Shown here piece by piece: positions 8,482 to 18,680 of a stretch of 22,534 bases of DNA. Each line of letters starts with the position of its first letter. Within the stretch, counting starts at the first letter, position 1. The notes beneath the pieces were generated by a model that saw only the letters and a program-made list of their open reading frames with translations, did not search any database and had not been told where the DNA came from. The translations under genes were made by a program, and so were the position numbers. The stretch is from Ophiothrix spiculata (lineage: Eukaryota > Echinodermata > Ophiuroidea > Amphilepidida > Ophiotrichidae), in NCBI GenBank assembly GCA_000969725.1, contig JXSR01S073455.1; one strand, given 5' to 3'.

Positions 8482-8813
8482 CTATATATGTAACAAAGAA
8501 GAAACCAGGAGTTATTTTAGGGCATCTAGCCCTTACACCCATCAAATGAGACAACGTCTTGCCAATTCAGTTTATTTCGGCTAATTTTAGGTTTTAAGTG
8601 CTTTAGTCTTGTGTACTTTCTGTAAAATTTAATCATTTACATTAATTGGAGGTAAATGGCAAACTTCAGGAAGGAAATAAGAAGGGTCAACTGAGAGCTC
8701 CTAGTCACTCTTTTTATATCATCCTGGTCAGTGAACTTCCTAATTAGGGAAGAAAAGTTTGATGGATGGGTGGGTAAAGGAAATTTCAAGCAATATTGTA
8801 AGATCCTACAAAC
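8482..8813. other. Gap with nothing recognised
   Basis: AT-rich sequence between the duplicated segment and the second SINE. No gene, repeat or regulatory site is supportable. Confidence 0.6.
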
Positions 8814-9060
8814 AGGTTTGGCGCAGTGGTAGTTCCCTCAACTTGCACGAATGAGGACTCGGGTTCGATTCCCGTGGCAGGCACTTTATGTGCAGTTGGT
8901 TTTCAGTCCATACTTGCTTCTGCAGGTTTTTTCCAAGTACTCCAGTCTTCCTCCTGCATTCAACAACTGAGTTTAAAAACAGATAAGCTTCCTTTAGATT
9001 ACTTGGTACCAAGTACCAAGTTGATTATCCTTGGTGAAAGCCTAAACAAGAATATTTTTA
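8814..9060 (+). mobile_element. tRNA-derived SINE, copy 2
   Basis: A-box-like TTTGGCGCAGTGGTAG (8817-8832) and B-box GGTTCGATTCCC (8862-8873) form a well-preserved tRNA-like head, closer to a real tRNA than copy 1. The central block GGTTTTTTCCAAGTACTCC and TCTTCCTCCTGCATTC follows, then AGATAAGCTTCCT, ACTTGGTACCAAGTACCAAG and GAAAGCCTAAACAAGA. Relative to copy 1 it lacks a short stretch before AGATAAGCTTCC. The head cannot be a functional tRNA because its 5' and 3' acceptor arms do not pair and the SINE body continues directly. Open frames over it on both strands are incidental. Confidence 0.87.
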
Positions 9061-10948
9061 TCACCCATGACTTTGGATTGTGCTCTATAAATTACTGGCA
9101 TTCATTTATTTTTCATTCATCAAAGGAAAACAGGAATTGTTAACTGATTGGGTATTATTTTACCTAAATCCTAGTATTAAGAAGACTTATTTGCTTTTTA
9201 CTGTACATCATTCTATTCAAAGTAAAAATCAATATCAAATTTGATCCACAATATGTTTTGTTCCTGGTCTGTTGGATTTTTTGTGTGGAAAATGTGCAGT
9301 TTGAGGAGTAGCTGAGAGGTTCAAAGTTCAAATGCCCTTCACACATTCAAATAAATGCTAAAGGTTATGAAATGGTCAAGAGGGATATAAGTTCAGGTGT
9401 TCTACATACTATAATTATGTGATACCCATGTTATTATGATAAAAGAGAAAAAATGTACCTTGCATTCTTTAGGGTAACAGTTGAAATATGAAGGTTATGA
9501 AGCGGCCATAAGGTCTATAGGTTCATATATTCTACTCAATGTAGTGACCCTAATTATTTTTGAAATTAAGGAAGAAGTGAACATGAGTTCATGCCCATAA
9601 GTTCATGCCCATTTATTAAAGAAAATAATTAAAAAGGTGCTACTTGTGAAGTCTGAATGCTCCAGCATGACTGAAATACTTGCCAAAGGTTATAGGCCTA
9701 TCATGGTACAGGATTGATAAAACACAATGGTATTATGATGGTTAAGGAGATGTTGTTTTGAAAATATTATGATATTTGTGTTTTCAAAATGACCTATGGG
9801 CAGAGTACATCAAGGGTTTGATTTTGGGTTATTCCTACTTTACACCATTTTGGCCTGCCACAGTTTGAGGCTATCTTATATGGATTGCAAACTGTGAAGT
9901 GAGTGGTGAAAAGAGTAAAATGAGCGTGATATATGGTTGGGTACAGATGGCTGCCTAAGTGCTCTTAGATATGGCTTGATCTGTTTTTCTTGAGCTAAAT
10001 GACAATAGTGGTAAGTCACTGACCAGTGGTCATACTTCAAAACAAGTAAAACTGCTGGAAGATGTATTATTTGAAAGCAAATAATGCATTTTTTGTCATC
10101 TAAGCGATGAGTGAGCTCTATAATGAGTGGGCACTTTAGTATGAGAGTGATACCGTATATTCCTTGTGGAGGCCAAAATATGGGACATTAACCCTAAAAG
10201 AGCCAGAGGTAGAATCTGCCCCGTGCAACATTTTTTGTTATATCTCTGCCGGTTGTTATTTTTTCACGCTGAAACTTCTTGACTTTTTTCCCTTCAAGCC
10301 TTGCACTCAATTTAAGACCATTTTTATAAAAATGGGATCTAGGGTTATGGCGCGGCGTTGTGTAATAACACGCTGGGTACAACGAAAAACTGATTTTCTA
10401 TTGAAATTACACACACATCGTGTTTTCTGTCTTTTTGTCTTTCAGGATACACTTCCACTATGTTTTATCTTATTTTTTTGGTTTATTAGAAGTAAAAACA
10501 TGTTTTAACATACTTTGACACACATCATTGTTACATAATGCAACTTTTGCCCAATATTGTTTTTTAGTGCATTCTTGTACAAAAGATGGGAGTTTGTAGC
10601 TAATTTATTCAGAAATGACAGGAAATACAGGTGTTGGGTGTGACTGTGGTAGAAAGGGGTCATTTGGTGAAGTTTGACAAATTTATGAAAAAAAAGATAG
10701 CTCTTGTAAAGGTAAGATCGTATTGTTAGAGGTTTGCCCCTCTCTTCGGGTGAGTGTAATGCTTGGATGCTGGTGAATTCAGGGAAGGTGATTTAACCAG
10801 GTGTTATGTTTGGCAAGGGATGAATCAAAAGTCAACAGTGCCATTGGCCAGGGTCCAGAGAAGTGTGAAGTTGTCCATATTGGAAAGATGATTTGGTGAT
10901 GATTGAGTGACATACAGTAGGACAGTTTAAATGTGTTTTAAATGCCTA
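9061..10948. other. Long AT-rich gap with a weak local repeat
   Basis: Two weak direct copies begin AAGGTTATGAA (9361 and 9492), continuing with GGTC...AAG...TATA(A/G)GTTCA and TTCTAC; the offset is 131 bp. Around 10190-10380 base composition shifts (GGCGCGGCGTTGTGTAATAA near 10350), possibly another interspersed repeat, but there is no second copy here. Open frames at 10164-10508 and 10194-10382 have no recognisable motif. Confidence 0.5.
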
Positions 10949-11229
10949 AGGCTCAAAACATAGTCGGCCTCCAAACAAAATTTTCGGTACCAAACATTTG
11001 GTCGTGACGTCACCAAATATTTGCCATAGAATTTTAAGTATGAACCGGTAACCAACATTTGGTGCAATGTATATGGCAATTCAATAACATGTGCAATCTA
11101 GCGCGAAATTTTATTTGATCTCAAGTCGGTGTTGAAGTTGTTTTATTTGGAGTCACTTGGCATTTTGACGTCACGACCAAAATTTTGGTAGCAAAAATTT
11201 TGTTTGGAGGCCCACTATGTTTACACCCT
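10949..11229. mobile_element. 281-bp long-TIR MITE, copy 1
   Basis: The left end ACATAGTCGGCCTCCAAACA (from 10958) is inverted at the right end (TTTGGAGGCCCACTATGT, to 11220). Complementarity continues inward through AAAATTTT, TTTGGTCGTGACGTCA and its partner TGACGTCACGACCAAAATTT, giving arms of about 60 bp. The second copy at 21700 aligns along the whole length, including AACATTTGGT, CAATAACATGTG and AATCTAGCGCGAA. A near-YARNG start (TAAGG/TAGGG) would fit the hAT superfamily, but no 8-bp target duplication is convincing. There is no coding capacity. Confidence 0.88.
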
Positions 11230-11459
11230 AGCAGTGCTTGATACTAGTGTGGTTGTAACCCTCTCGTTATAGGCTCTGATGTTTATAGGAAGTTAAATAG
11301 CTCCCTCTTAGATGAAACATTCCTTTTCTTATGAATATTATAATAATTATTAATGAATTATTTTAGAATAAATGTTAGAAAAGACAAAAAATAGAACTAG
11401 TTCCTCACAATCTCTTAATTGTTTTAAAGAACTGGTTGACCAATATCTTATAGCACAAA

Positions 11460-11726
11460 TGTGACCTGTCATATCGAAAGGTACTCTAAGGGTCAACATG
11501 AAAATTGATTTTTTTTGACTCATTAGAAAGATTATATTTTAAACTTTAAAATGACACCTTGCTTTTGGTTTTTGGATGTTTGATTGCAAAGTTACATCCA
11601 AATTGGTAAAAGGCATCAGGCTGATTCAAAAAACTATAGTTCTGAGAAAATCAAGTTTGAAAGTTTCTGTACTGGTAAAACTTGAATGAAGAAGTATTAA
11701 GGTACCTTTCGATACGATGGGTCACA
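11460..11726 (-). mobile_element. ST element, short two-ended copy, reverse orientation
   Basis: Both termini are present: TGTGACCTGTCATATCGAAA at 11460 and GGTACCTTTCGATACGATGG then GTCACA to 11726. The interior matches the reverse complement of the right half of the copy at 19389, with AAAATGACACCTTGCTTTTG and TACATCCAAATTGG. Most of the left half is deleted, giving 267 bp against 432 bp. Flanks are strikingly similar: ATATCTTATAGCACAAAT before and ATATTATAACACAAAT after, as if target bases had been duplicated. Confidence 0.88.
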
Positions 11727-13190
11727 TATTATAACACAAATATTCTGGAACCAGAAGGTATTCTGCATTTAAAAGCTCCTGACTTCTATTCAAAGTGAGT
11801 ATAAGTTAAAAGCACTGATTCTACAGCCTTGCATAAATAATGCTTCTTTCCTCATTTGTAATAATTTTGTCCATAAAATGATGCATTGTTTATCTAAAAG
11901 GAAATCTCAAAAAAATTGTATTTGTCTAGTATAGACTATCTAAATTTAATAAAAGATAATTGTAACCTTATCATGTCAACCAGTTTTTAATCAATCATTC
12001 CTACAGAAATATCTGATTAATTATTGATCAACTTTCAACATCTTTATCAGATTTCTCATTGACATCTTAAATAAAACTTACAGAGAATCCTTTGGGAAAT
12101 AACATTGTTTCACATTTCAATTTTTTCAATGAAACAGTGTTGACAGTTGTTACAAACCGGCACAGTTGTTTTTAAAATGTCATTGTCAATATCAAATATC
12201 ACTCTATCAAATTTATCACTCAAAATGATATGATACCTGTGAGAAAAAAAAAATACCATTAATGTAAAAAGTTCCTTTGTTCATGATGTTTACATGAATT
12301 AAATGTTGCATTGTGGCACCAAACTTCTGAAGCTTCAAACCCATCACCAGCTTTACTATCAAGACACTTTAATTGCAAAACCATTCAATAAATAGTCTAC
12401 TAATACTCCGATGAAATCTCCAAGTAAAGCCGCAAATGCAAAGTTTACCTTGCTAATTTTCTCAATTGCTTTTCACAGTGCACTGACCTTAGCAACAGTA
12501 ACAAAAAGTGCAGAATTTGACAGGCTCAACCTAAAGTACAATACAATTTATGTACTTGTACTTCTGGAGTATTGTTGGCAAGTTTTGGTGTAAATTAAGA
12601 AATTGTGAGTGAAAATTGGTTATGGATGTTCAGAATTCTGCGGTAAACCTGGCTTTTATTAGAGCACGCTTCTTCAATCACGCTGACAAATTAGACAGCT
12701 TATGTTTTGGTTTCAAAAATATCTATAAAGTGCAGTTTGATCCCAAATTCAATGTCTTTCATCCTTTTTTTATTTAGTTATATTAATCTTGTTAAAGTTT
12801 GTTCATCTTTCACTTTCACTTATCCAAAACAGACATTTTTAACTTCCTCTTAAAATCTCTATGATGTAAAAGGTGGACAGCTTTGCAGATTGTATCACAG
12901 ATTAATAGAAGTCTTCATGGCCGTTTTTTATCAATCGTTTTATTTTTTCTCTTGTGGCATTTTTTTAGGTAGCCGTGTTGTGCGGATACTTCTTTGGGAG
13001 ATTTATTCTGCGCAGTTCTTCCCCTTAAAAGGGCTTCTCAAGTGATTTGGTGTCAAAATAGGGCAATTGGATTGGAACATTTTTTTGTCAAATTAAAGCC
13101 TTATTAACTTTTTAAACATGACCAAAAGAGCTGAAAACAAACATTTTGAACTACCCTCATTGAAAATGGGGGTCTGTATTCAGAACTGAA
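11727..13190. other. AT-rich gap with one small hairpin
   Basis: There is a hairpin at 12101-12141 with 12-bp arms AACATTGTTTCA/TGAAACAGTGTT (one mismatch) and a 17-base loop. It is too short for a typical animal microRNA precursor. The open frame at 12411-12593 has a hydrophobic stretch but no splice context or recognisable family, and I do not call it. Confidence 0.5.
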
Positions 13191-13199
13191 GCTTGAAAT

Positions 13200-13350
13200 G
13201 GCCCCGGGGGAGGGGGTGTAGTTAGGTACTCGCATATATAAGGTATACGGGGAAATGCTGCCCAATGGATTAGTTTTTCACAAAAAATCCCTAGGTCCCA
13301 TTTTTAGCCCAAAATCCCTAGACATGGGTCACATTTTCAAGAAAAACCAT
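13200..13350 (+). repeat. G-rich interspersed repeat fragment, copy 1
   Basis: Starts GGCCCCGGGGGAGGGGG, then AGGTACTCGCATATATAAGG, ACGGGGAAATGCTGCCCAAT. It continues into short imperfect internal repeats (AAAATCCCTAG twice, with CCCATTTTTAG and GGGTCACATTTTC). Related starts occur at 14333 and 15836. I recognise it as an interspersed repeat type but cannot assign it to a class. A 95-codon frame downstream (13369-13656) is unsupported. Confidence 0.55.
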
Positions 13351-13904
13351 TAAAATGGTCCATAAACCATGAAAATTCTCTGGGTTCAGAAAGTTTTAAA
13401 AATCAGCCTATTTTTGGAGCACCTATTACATGGGTGCACTTTGGGTGAGTGGGGAGCGTTGAAAACAGGATCTTTGTCACAGCATATACCTGTTACCTTC
13501 AAAATGTGTGAGTGCCTCCAAGGTTCTGAATCTAACCATTTCATTATCTTGTGGGATTTTCTAAAGATACAGCTGTATGCTTTGAAATATTACACACATC
13601 TGTCAACCTGGTTGAAGCACTTGATCACTGTCACAGTGGTCAGTGGCTTTCGTTGAATTCACCTGCAGTATCTATGTATGTAACTCACTCTTCACTTCAA
13701 TTATATATTTACTTCAATGCTATTATCAATCAGAGTATTTTCAAAACACTCTTTTTCAATATTATATAAACATAGGCTAAACAGATGACTAAAAAAACCT
13801 GTGTTGTGAAATTTATGTTAAAATGTATTGAAATAACTTCCCTGTTGTCAATCAAATTATTTTAGACTATAGGAACCCCTTTATTTTGGTCAATTCACTC
13901 TATC

Positions 13905-14190
13905 ATATGGGGGGGGGGTGCGGTAGGGGCATCACACCCCCACCCAAAAAAAAAATTGACAATGTACCAAAAAGGTTCACAAAAAGAACACAAAAAGCAC
14001 CAAAATATGTAAATGTAGGTCGTTTTTTAATAAAATACTGCACAAAATGCTTGCAAAAGTTTTTGCTTTTCACTTTGTCAAAAGCACTAAAATTAGTTTA
14101 GGGTCGACCAAAACGAAATGTTTTCCTCCAAAAGGTCCACTTTTTGAAAATCTGCAGCCCCCCTTTGAAAAAATCCTGGCTACGGGCCTG
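13905..14190 (+). repeat. Interspersed repeat fragment ending near GGCTACGGGCCTG
   Basis: A poly-G tract (13911-13918), GGGGCATCACACCCCCACCC, then an A-rich region with repeated CACAAAAAG(A/C) motifs, ending AGCCCCCCTTTGAAAAAATC and CTGGCTACGGGCCTG (14172-14190). Strings like CTGGCTACGsCCCTG recur at ends of dispersed repeats in many invertebrates, by general knowledge. Class and full extent cannot be determined from this single copy. Confidence 0.45.
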
Positions 14191-14330
14191 ACTAACAGGG
14201 TCAACAGGGGATCAGGCATTTAAGAACTTATTGACCTGATTTTTCAAGCATTTTTGCGCTTTTTAAAATTGGCTGCGCTTTTTGCTGTTTTTAAATTGCG
14301 CTAAAATCCTGGTGCTTACTCTAGGGTTTA

Positions 14331-14405
14331 AGCCCGAGGGAGGGGGGTACTCCACTTTGGTCTGAACGGGGGTGTGCCGCTCGAACTGTTGAACCATAAC
14401 CCATC
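14331..14405 (+). repeat. G-rich interspersed repeat fragment, copy 2
   Basis: AGCCCGAGGGAGGGGGGTAC, TCCACTTTGG, ACGGGGGTGTGCCGC and GAACCATAACCCATC resemble the fragment at 13200 over its first 60-70 bp, then homology fades. Confidence 0.5.
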
Positions 14406-14515
14406 TTTAAAATTGAAAATGGAATTCATGTCCATGTATAGTGCACCTTGAATTCAAACCACTTCTAACTAAAAATGTGACTTTCATCAGTGGATGTGTC
14501 TGGAGGAGGTATATC

Positions 14516-14600
14516 TGGTAACAGTACCTTAATGAATTGATCTGGTTGTGCAGAGCGAAGGGTAATTGAGTTATCTGTCTGGGCACGATGGCCAATAACT
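14516..14600 (+). repeat. 80-bp direct duplication, left copy
   Basis: TGATCTGGTTGTG, GGTAATTGAGTTATCTGTCT and GGCACGATGGCCAAT match 15037-15116 in the same orientation, about 520 bp away. The intervening DNA contains a 15-base G tract and an ST right end. The function is unknown. The minus-strand open frame at 14407-14595 is not maintained in the other copy. Confidence 0.85.
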
Positions 14601-14698
14601 TGCTGCAGTGGGCCTTTGTTTAGAAGTAGCAAATGACTTCAAAATGATAGCAATGTACAGTAAAATGTGCATTAAGTGGGAACCAGACTGTGAACATA

Positions 14699-14713
14699 GG
14701 GGGGGGGGGGGGG
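14699..14713. repeat. Poly-G tract, 15 bases
   Basis: Fifteen consecutive G followed by TCCCCCT, giving a small G/C foldback. Such tracts are prone to length error in assemblies. Confidence 0.8.
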
Positions 14714-14939
14714 TCCCCCTCAAAAAAATAAAAAATAAAGAAAAGAAAGGAAATCAAATTTCCCTTTGTTTTTAATAATTTAAGCATGAAAATGTAGAAA
14801 ACTTGTGGGCTTCACATGAATTTTGAGATATTATGTCAATTTTCAGAAAAAAAATGTAATTTTTGCCCAAATTTCAAGTTCTTTAAACAATTTTAAGCTG
14901 AAATTAGCTGATTTGATACATTTGTTCACGCGCCATGCG

Positions 14940-15002
14940 CGCATTACAAAAAACAAAATTTTCCTCTGACCATTTTAGGTACCTTTCGATATGACGGGTC
15001 AT
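14940..15002 (+). mobile_element. ST element, solo right end
   Basis: AGGTACCTTTCGATATGACG and GGTCATA (14977-15002) match the ST right terminus. The preceding AAATTTTCCTCTGACCATTT resembles the subterminal ATTTTGCCGACCTTAAGG of the complete copy. No left half or left terminus is visible upstream, so this is a truncated or recombined copy. Confidence 0.75.
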
Positions 15003-15036
15003 ATATGCCAGGTTTTCCTAGAGCAAATCACTGTCT

Positions 15037-15116
15037 TGTTACCCTAATAAAGTGATCTGGTTGTGTCAAGCAAATGGTAATTGAGTTATCTGTCTAGGCA
15101 TGATGGCCAATTACTG
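15037..15116 (+). repeat. 80-bp direct duplication, right copy
   Basis: Counterpart of 14516-14600. It carries GTGATCTGGTTGTGTCAAGC, GGTAATTGAGTTATCTGTCT and GGCATGATGGCCAATTACT. It begins about 35 bp after the ST right end, so the duplication may bracket that insertion. Confidence 0.85.
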
Positions 15117-15835
15117 GTTTGTGTGTTGCTTGATAATTGAATAAAATTTAGTAAGTTGGGTAAAATAAAATTTTCATAGAAGTTTTTGAACATATTCTAT
15201 ACTTTCGGCATTTTGGATTATAGTGTATTTCTCAAAAATTCTCGAGAAATAGACACATTTTATCAGCAAAAATTGCACTTAAAAATGTGTTGAGGAGTTT
15301 AGAACATGAGAACCTTCATATCTGTTCAAAACAAATGTGAGTACAATTTAAAAGTTTAAATGCCCTTTATTTAAACAATTTGTTGAGGAGTTGTGACATT
15401 TTACCATTGTTGTGCTAATTATAAATGTAACATTTTATCATCTGCTACACAACACAGACCATTATGTTTAAGACCATGACTCAAAAGCGAAACATAATGC
15501 TTGCTATATTGGAATTTTACAATATTACTAATGCCGACTGCACTTGTAGCAGAAAACATTAGCCAGCACATCGTGTCATTTTGCTTGACTTCATCGTATT
15601 ATTATCACATTTACAGGTAAATCTTTTTAGAGAAAGCAATTATTGATGACCTTGGAGAGAACATGGTGGAATTAAAGAAGTAATCTACAGTCAGCAGCTT
15701 CATCCCCGTGTTAACACAAAATTTAGATTTTTGGCTGATTTACAAATTGGAAATCTTTCTCACAATTTTTTTTTTTATCTTTGTTTGAGGCTAAGGCTGT
15801 GATCATATAGAAGTATACGGTATTCGCTATACGCT
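15117..15835. other. AT-rich gap, nothing recognised
   Basis: Two short similar phrases (TGTTGAGGAGTTTAGAA near 15288 and TTGTTGAGGAGTTGTGAC near 15381) are the only internal repetition I see. No gene is supportable. Confidence 0.5.
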
Positions 15836-16050
15836 CCTGGGGGAGGTACTCATACTTTGAAATTGACAGGGATTATATTCATCACTAAACACATGGGAGG
15901 GATGTGTTTTGGGATCCCGAATTTAATTCAACAAATGGCCATAAAAGAAAAAGTAAGCACATTTAAGCCAAATCAATTGGAGGGTATTAGTTTATTATCT
16001 ACCCAAAACAAACCCAGTAAGCTAAAAAAAATCAAAAGTCATGGGTGACA
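15836..16050 (+). repeat. G-rich interspersed repeat fragment, copy 3
   Basis: CCTGGGGGAGGTACTCATAC, CAGGGAT and ACATGGGAGGGATGTGTTTT resemble the 13200 fragment's opening. Later text, including CATGGGTGACAGGGGGCGC near 16040, may belong to the same element. The 63-codon frame at 15857-16048 is not recognisable as a protein. Confidence 0.4.
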
Positions 16051-16234
16051 GGGGGCGCTTCATTTTTAACACTTTATAGTATTGCTTTATGTCAAAGTAT
16101 CATATGCTATGAAAACAAAATAATATAACAATTACATCAGTGACCAGAAAACAGTGCTACGTTTTGAAAGCTCTCAAGGTGAGTAAATTTTCAGCTTCGA
16201 GTACATAGTTAAATCTATGAAAACAAAACATTAG

Positions 16235-16732
16235 GCTAATGAAACTTGATTATTAGTTTCCCGTCACATTTTCTTCCAAAAAATATGAGGTCATGATTTC
16301 ATTATTCATTATTTTGGAAAAATTCATTATTGTCAAAACTTTCATTTACATGGTTATTGCCTATATTGTTAATAAAAGACAGACTTAAAACAGGTATTAA
16401 TGCTTAGATCATCATTACAGGCATTTTGCAACAGATTGAGAAAAGATTTGAATTTGATTTTATGAAAAGAAATTTGCAATTTTTACAATCAATAGAAACA
16501 TGAGGTAATCCTTTAATTTTCATTATTTACCACATCTTCTACCCTTACAACTAAGAAATACTGCTCATTATTATCAGCAGGGGATGTCAGACATTTTGAG
16601 AGTTTAAATTTTGATTATTTTCATTTCAATTTTCAGATAATTGACTTTTTAATGAAAATAATGAAAGTTTTGGTCAAATTGAAAAGGTTTTGAGGGCGGG
16701 TGACGTGAAACTAATAATCAAGTTTCATTAGC
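16235..16732. mobile_element. About 500-bp foldback element with perfect 26-bp arms
   Basis: GCTAATGAAACTTGATTATT plus six more bases (16235-16260) are perfectly inverted at 16707-16732. Complementarity continues with CGTCAC just inside, and further in with CAAAACTTTCATT near 16337-16350 against AATGAAAGTTTTGG near 16662-16675. TTAA follows the right end (16734-16737), while TTAG precedes the left end (16231-16234). This hints at, but does not prove, a TTAA target. The interior is AT-rich with no open frame. Confidence 0.82.
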
Positions 16733-16912
16733 TTTAACAATTTTTTCCATGATGGATGTCTCTCCCTTTTCACCAGATAGCTGTCATTATACAAATAATT
16801 TTGTTTTCCTTTTTTTCTTTCATGTTGGATGTCTCTATTATCTTATCACTGGATTCTCATAGGTAAGTTGATTTATATGAACTCAGAATAGGGACACATG
16901 ATTGGATAATAT

Positions 16913-17237
16913 ATGCGACCCATCATATCAAAAGGTACCTTAATGCTGCTTTCATACTCGTGAAGTTTTGCAGCTTTGTCGTTGCGTGACGTATATTTTT
17001 TGCAAAAACTTGCCGCTTCCGGTTGTCGTAGTGGCAAACCTACATGTCGCTGAGTTAATCGATATCGGCAAATTGTTTTTGCACGACAAGATTTTTCAAG
17101 TTGAAATGACTTCAACTTTCAAAGCAACATGAAGCGGCACAGCTGCAAAGCAAAATAAATGCAAAGCTACAACTTGAATTGTGAAAAGTATGAAGCGACA
17201 GAGCTGCAAAGCATTTTGATATCTGGTTCTCCCAGTC
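16913..17237. mobile_element. Composite inverted-repeat region with an ST-like left end
   Basis: The left edge is GCGACCCATCATATCAAAAG and GTACCTTAA (16915-16943), an ST terminus. The right edge TTTTGATATCTGGTTCT (17214-17230) is only weakly ST-like. Directly inside lie CTGCTTTCATACT and TTTGCAGCTTTGTCG on the left. On the right are two direct copies of ATGAAGCGRCASAGCTGCAA (17127-17152 and 17188-17213; 22 of 26 identical). These are inverted relative to the left arm but in a rearranged order. It could be one element with ST-related ends or a second MITE inserted at an ST end. The 80-codon minus-strand frame (16873-17115) is incidental. Confidence 0.6.
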
Positions 17238-17396
17238 TGTTCTAGCCTCCAGGGAATCTATTCCATAAAAATGATATCATTTCAAATTCAGTATTTAGGA
17301 CAGTTTTGTGTTTGCTTAGTATTAGAGTCCAAAGCATCACATTTGTAAGTTCCCAAGCTCAAAATTATTTTGAAATTTGAATTTGGCATTTCTTTA

Positions 17397-17430
17397 TTAA
17401 CCCCTTAACTGCTGCACCTAGTATACAGAG
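17397..17430. mobile_element. Possible solo end of a TTAA-type element
   Basis: TTAACCCCTTAACTGCTGCA resembles the TTAA-CCC(T) ends of the elements at 3907 and 4553. No inverted partner is visible downstream, so this is a weak call. Confidence 0.25.
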
Positions 17431-17550
17431 ATATTTCAGTCAATGAATTAATGACATTAATGATGACATACATATTTCTGCATAGGTGCAACAACATCAT
17501 AGCACTGTTTTGTGCATTTTCTAGTGATCTTTTCATCAAAGGCAAAAGAG

Positions 17551-17617
17551 CAAAACAAAACAAACAAAATAAAATAAAAACAAAACAAAACAAAACAAAA
17601 CAAAACAAAAAACCAAA
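17551..17617. repeat. (CAAAA)n microsatellite
   Basis: CAAAACAAAACAAACAAAAT leads into a run of pure CAAAA units. Long overlapping frames rich in Phe and Cys (minus strand) or Lys and Gln (plus strand) across this stretch are by-products of the repeat. The origin could be the tail of a retroposed sequence, but nothing upstream looks like a SINE or LINE body. Confidence 0.9.
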
Positions 17618-18480
17618 CAAGCACCTGCAATCTTGGCCAAAATTACTTGGACCACTTTAATGAAACTTATTGTGATGATTGTAATAGAATAGAGTGTGAA
17701 TTTTAAGTTTTTGTTCATTTATCAGTTTTTCCCCCTCCTCCTCCCTGACCTCCCTCCCTTACGTACAATGCCATGGTGGATACATACGAGCAAGAAATTT
17801 CTGTTAACAAGATTGCATAGGGGGTGGGGAGGTCAAGTGTCCCAACTATTTTGGCCAAGAGTGTTGGCTAAATAGTCTTCTTTTTACTACAAGTTGAGTT
17901 TGATATTAGTTTTATTTTTTTTCAATACAAAGTTAGTCAAGAATTTTTTTGGAAGAGTTTAGGTCCAAAAAGTATCATGGCTGAGCTCTTTTTTACTACA
18001 AAATGTGTCACGATGGGTAATTTTCTAGTGTTTTACATGTAAGTCGTCTCAGAAGGTATATATAATAAGATGTAAGTTTGTGTTATTTAATGGTAAAGCA
18101 AAGTTTGTGCAACTTCATTTTTTTAGTTCCTTACTGTCCGTTTTAGGTAAGTTCCCAGATTGGGACCCACGTCATGTGACATATACCCTAATCAAAAATA
18201 GCCTCATTGACAACATACCGAATAAAATGTATATAGGAATGCCTGAATATTTCATTAACTCAGGAATTGGGATTGCTCAGTAATACATAACACTGATGCT
18301 TTTTTCATGCCATATGAAAATAGATATCCTTTAGAAGTGTTGTGTATTCGGTGTAGACTGACCTTTATATTCCTCTGGGACATTTAATATTAAAGACTCC
18401 TTTGGCAAGGAATAACATTCACCTTGCCATAACCAAGATAACTCCAATAAGAAGTGTTAAAGGCTCTGTCACACATCACC
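17618..18480. other. Gap, nothing recognised
   Basis: Includes a pyrimidine-rich stretch at 17729-17762 (CCCCCTCCTCCTCCCTGACC and following). No gene can be supported. The 67-codon frame at 18080-18283 has no recognisable motif. Confidence 0.5.
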
Positions 18481-18481
18481 G

Positions 18482-18680
18482 TATAGAACCAAAACGTATG
18501 AGTAATGAAAGGTTCGCATACTGATCGTGTGCCAAACGGACAACCACCATGTGGATAACGAGTTGGACGTATACATAATGGGCAAACTGTATTGATAGCG
18601 TATTGAACACACTTCTAACGAACAATGAATACAACCAAACAATAGTGGGAATAAGTACATTTTTCATACGTTTTGCTCTA
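18482..18680. mobile_element. About 200-bp foldback element
   Basis: TATAGAACCAAAACGTATGA (from 18482) pairs with TCATACGTTTTGCTCTATC (about 18664-18681), with small indels. GTAATG next to the left arm faces CATTTT next to the right arm. The preceding AGGCTCTGTCACACATCACC (18462-18481) may belong to the element's true left end. The interior has several degenerate CGTAT/ATACG motifs. Two minus-strand frames across it are incidental. Superfamily is undetermined; no target duplication was found. Confidence 0.6.

Noticed and set aside
9361-9560. Tandem repeat of 131-bp period
   Set aside because: Only about 60 bp is weakly similar between the two copies; noted within the gap description but too weak for its own call.
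10164-10508. 114-codon protein with a less AT-biased middle
   Set aside because: There are no motifs I recognise and no visible intron or promoter context; the composition shift may reflect a single-copy repeat fragment.
12101-12141. MicroRNA precursor
   Set aside because: The 12-bp arms are too short for a typical animal pre-miRNA stem.
12411-12593. Small secreted peptide with a hydrophobic start
   Set aside because: The hydrophobic run is modest, there is no cleavage or cysteine pattern, and AT-rich DNA gives many such frames.
16873-17115. 80-codon minus-strand protein
   Set aside because: It overlaps the inverted-repeat region with ST-like and CTTCATACT modules and has no domain signature.
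17405-17718. Phe/Cys-rich and Lys/Gln-rich frames
   Set aside because: They are produced by the CAAAA microsatellite read on the two strands.
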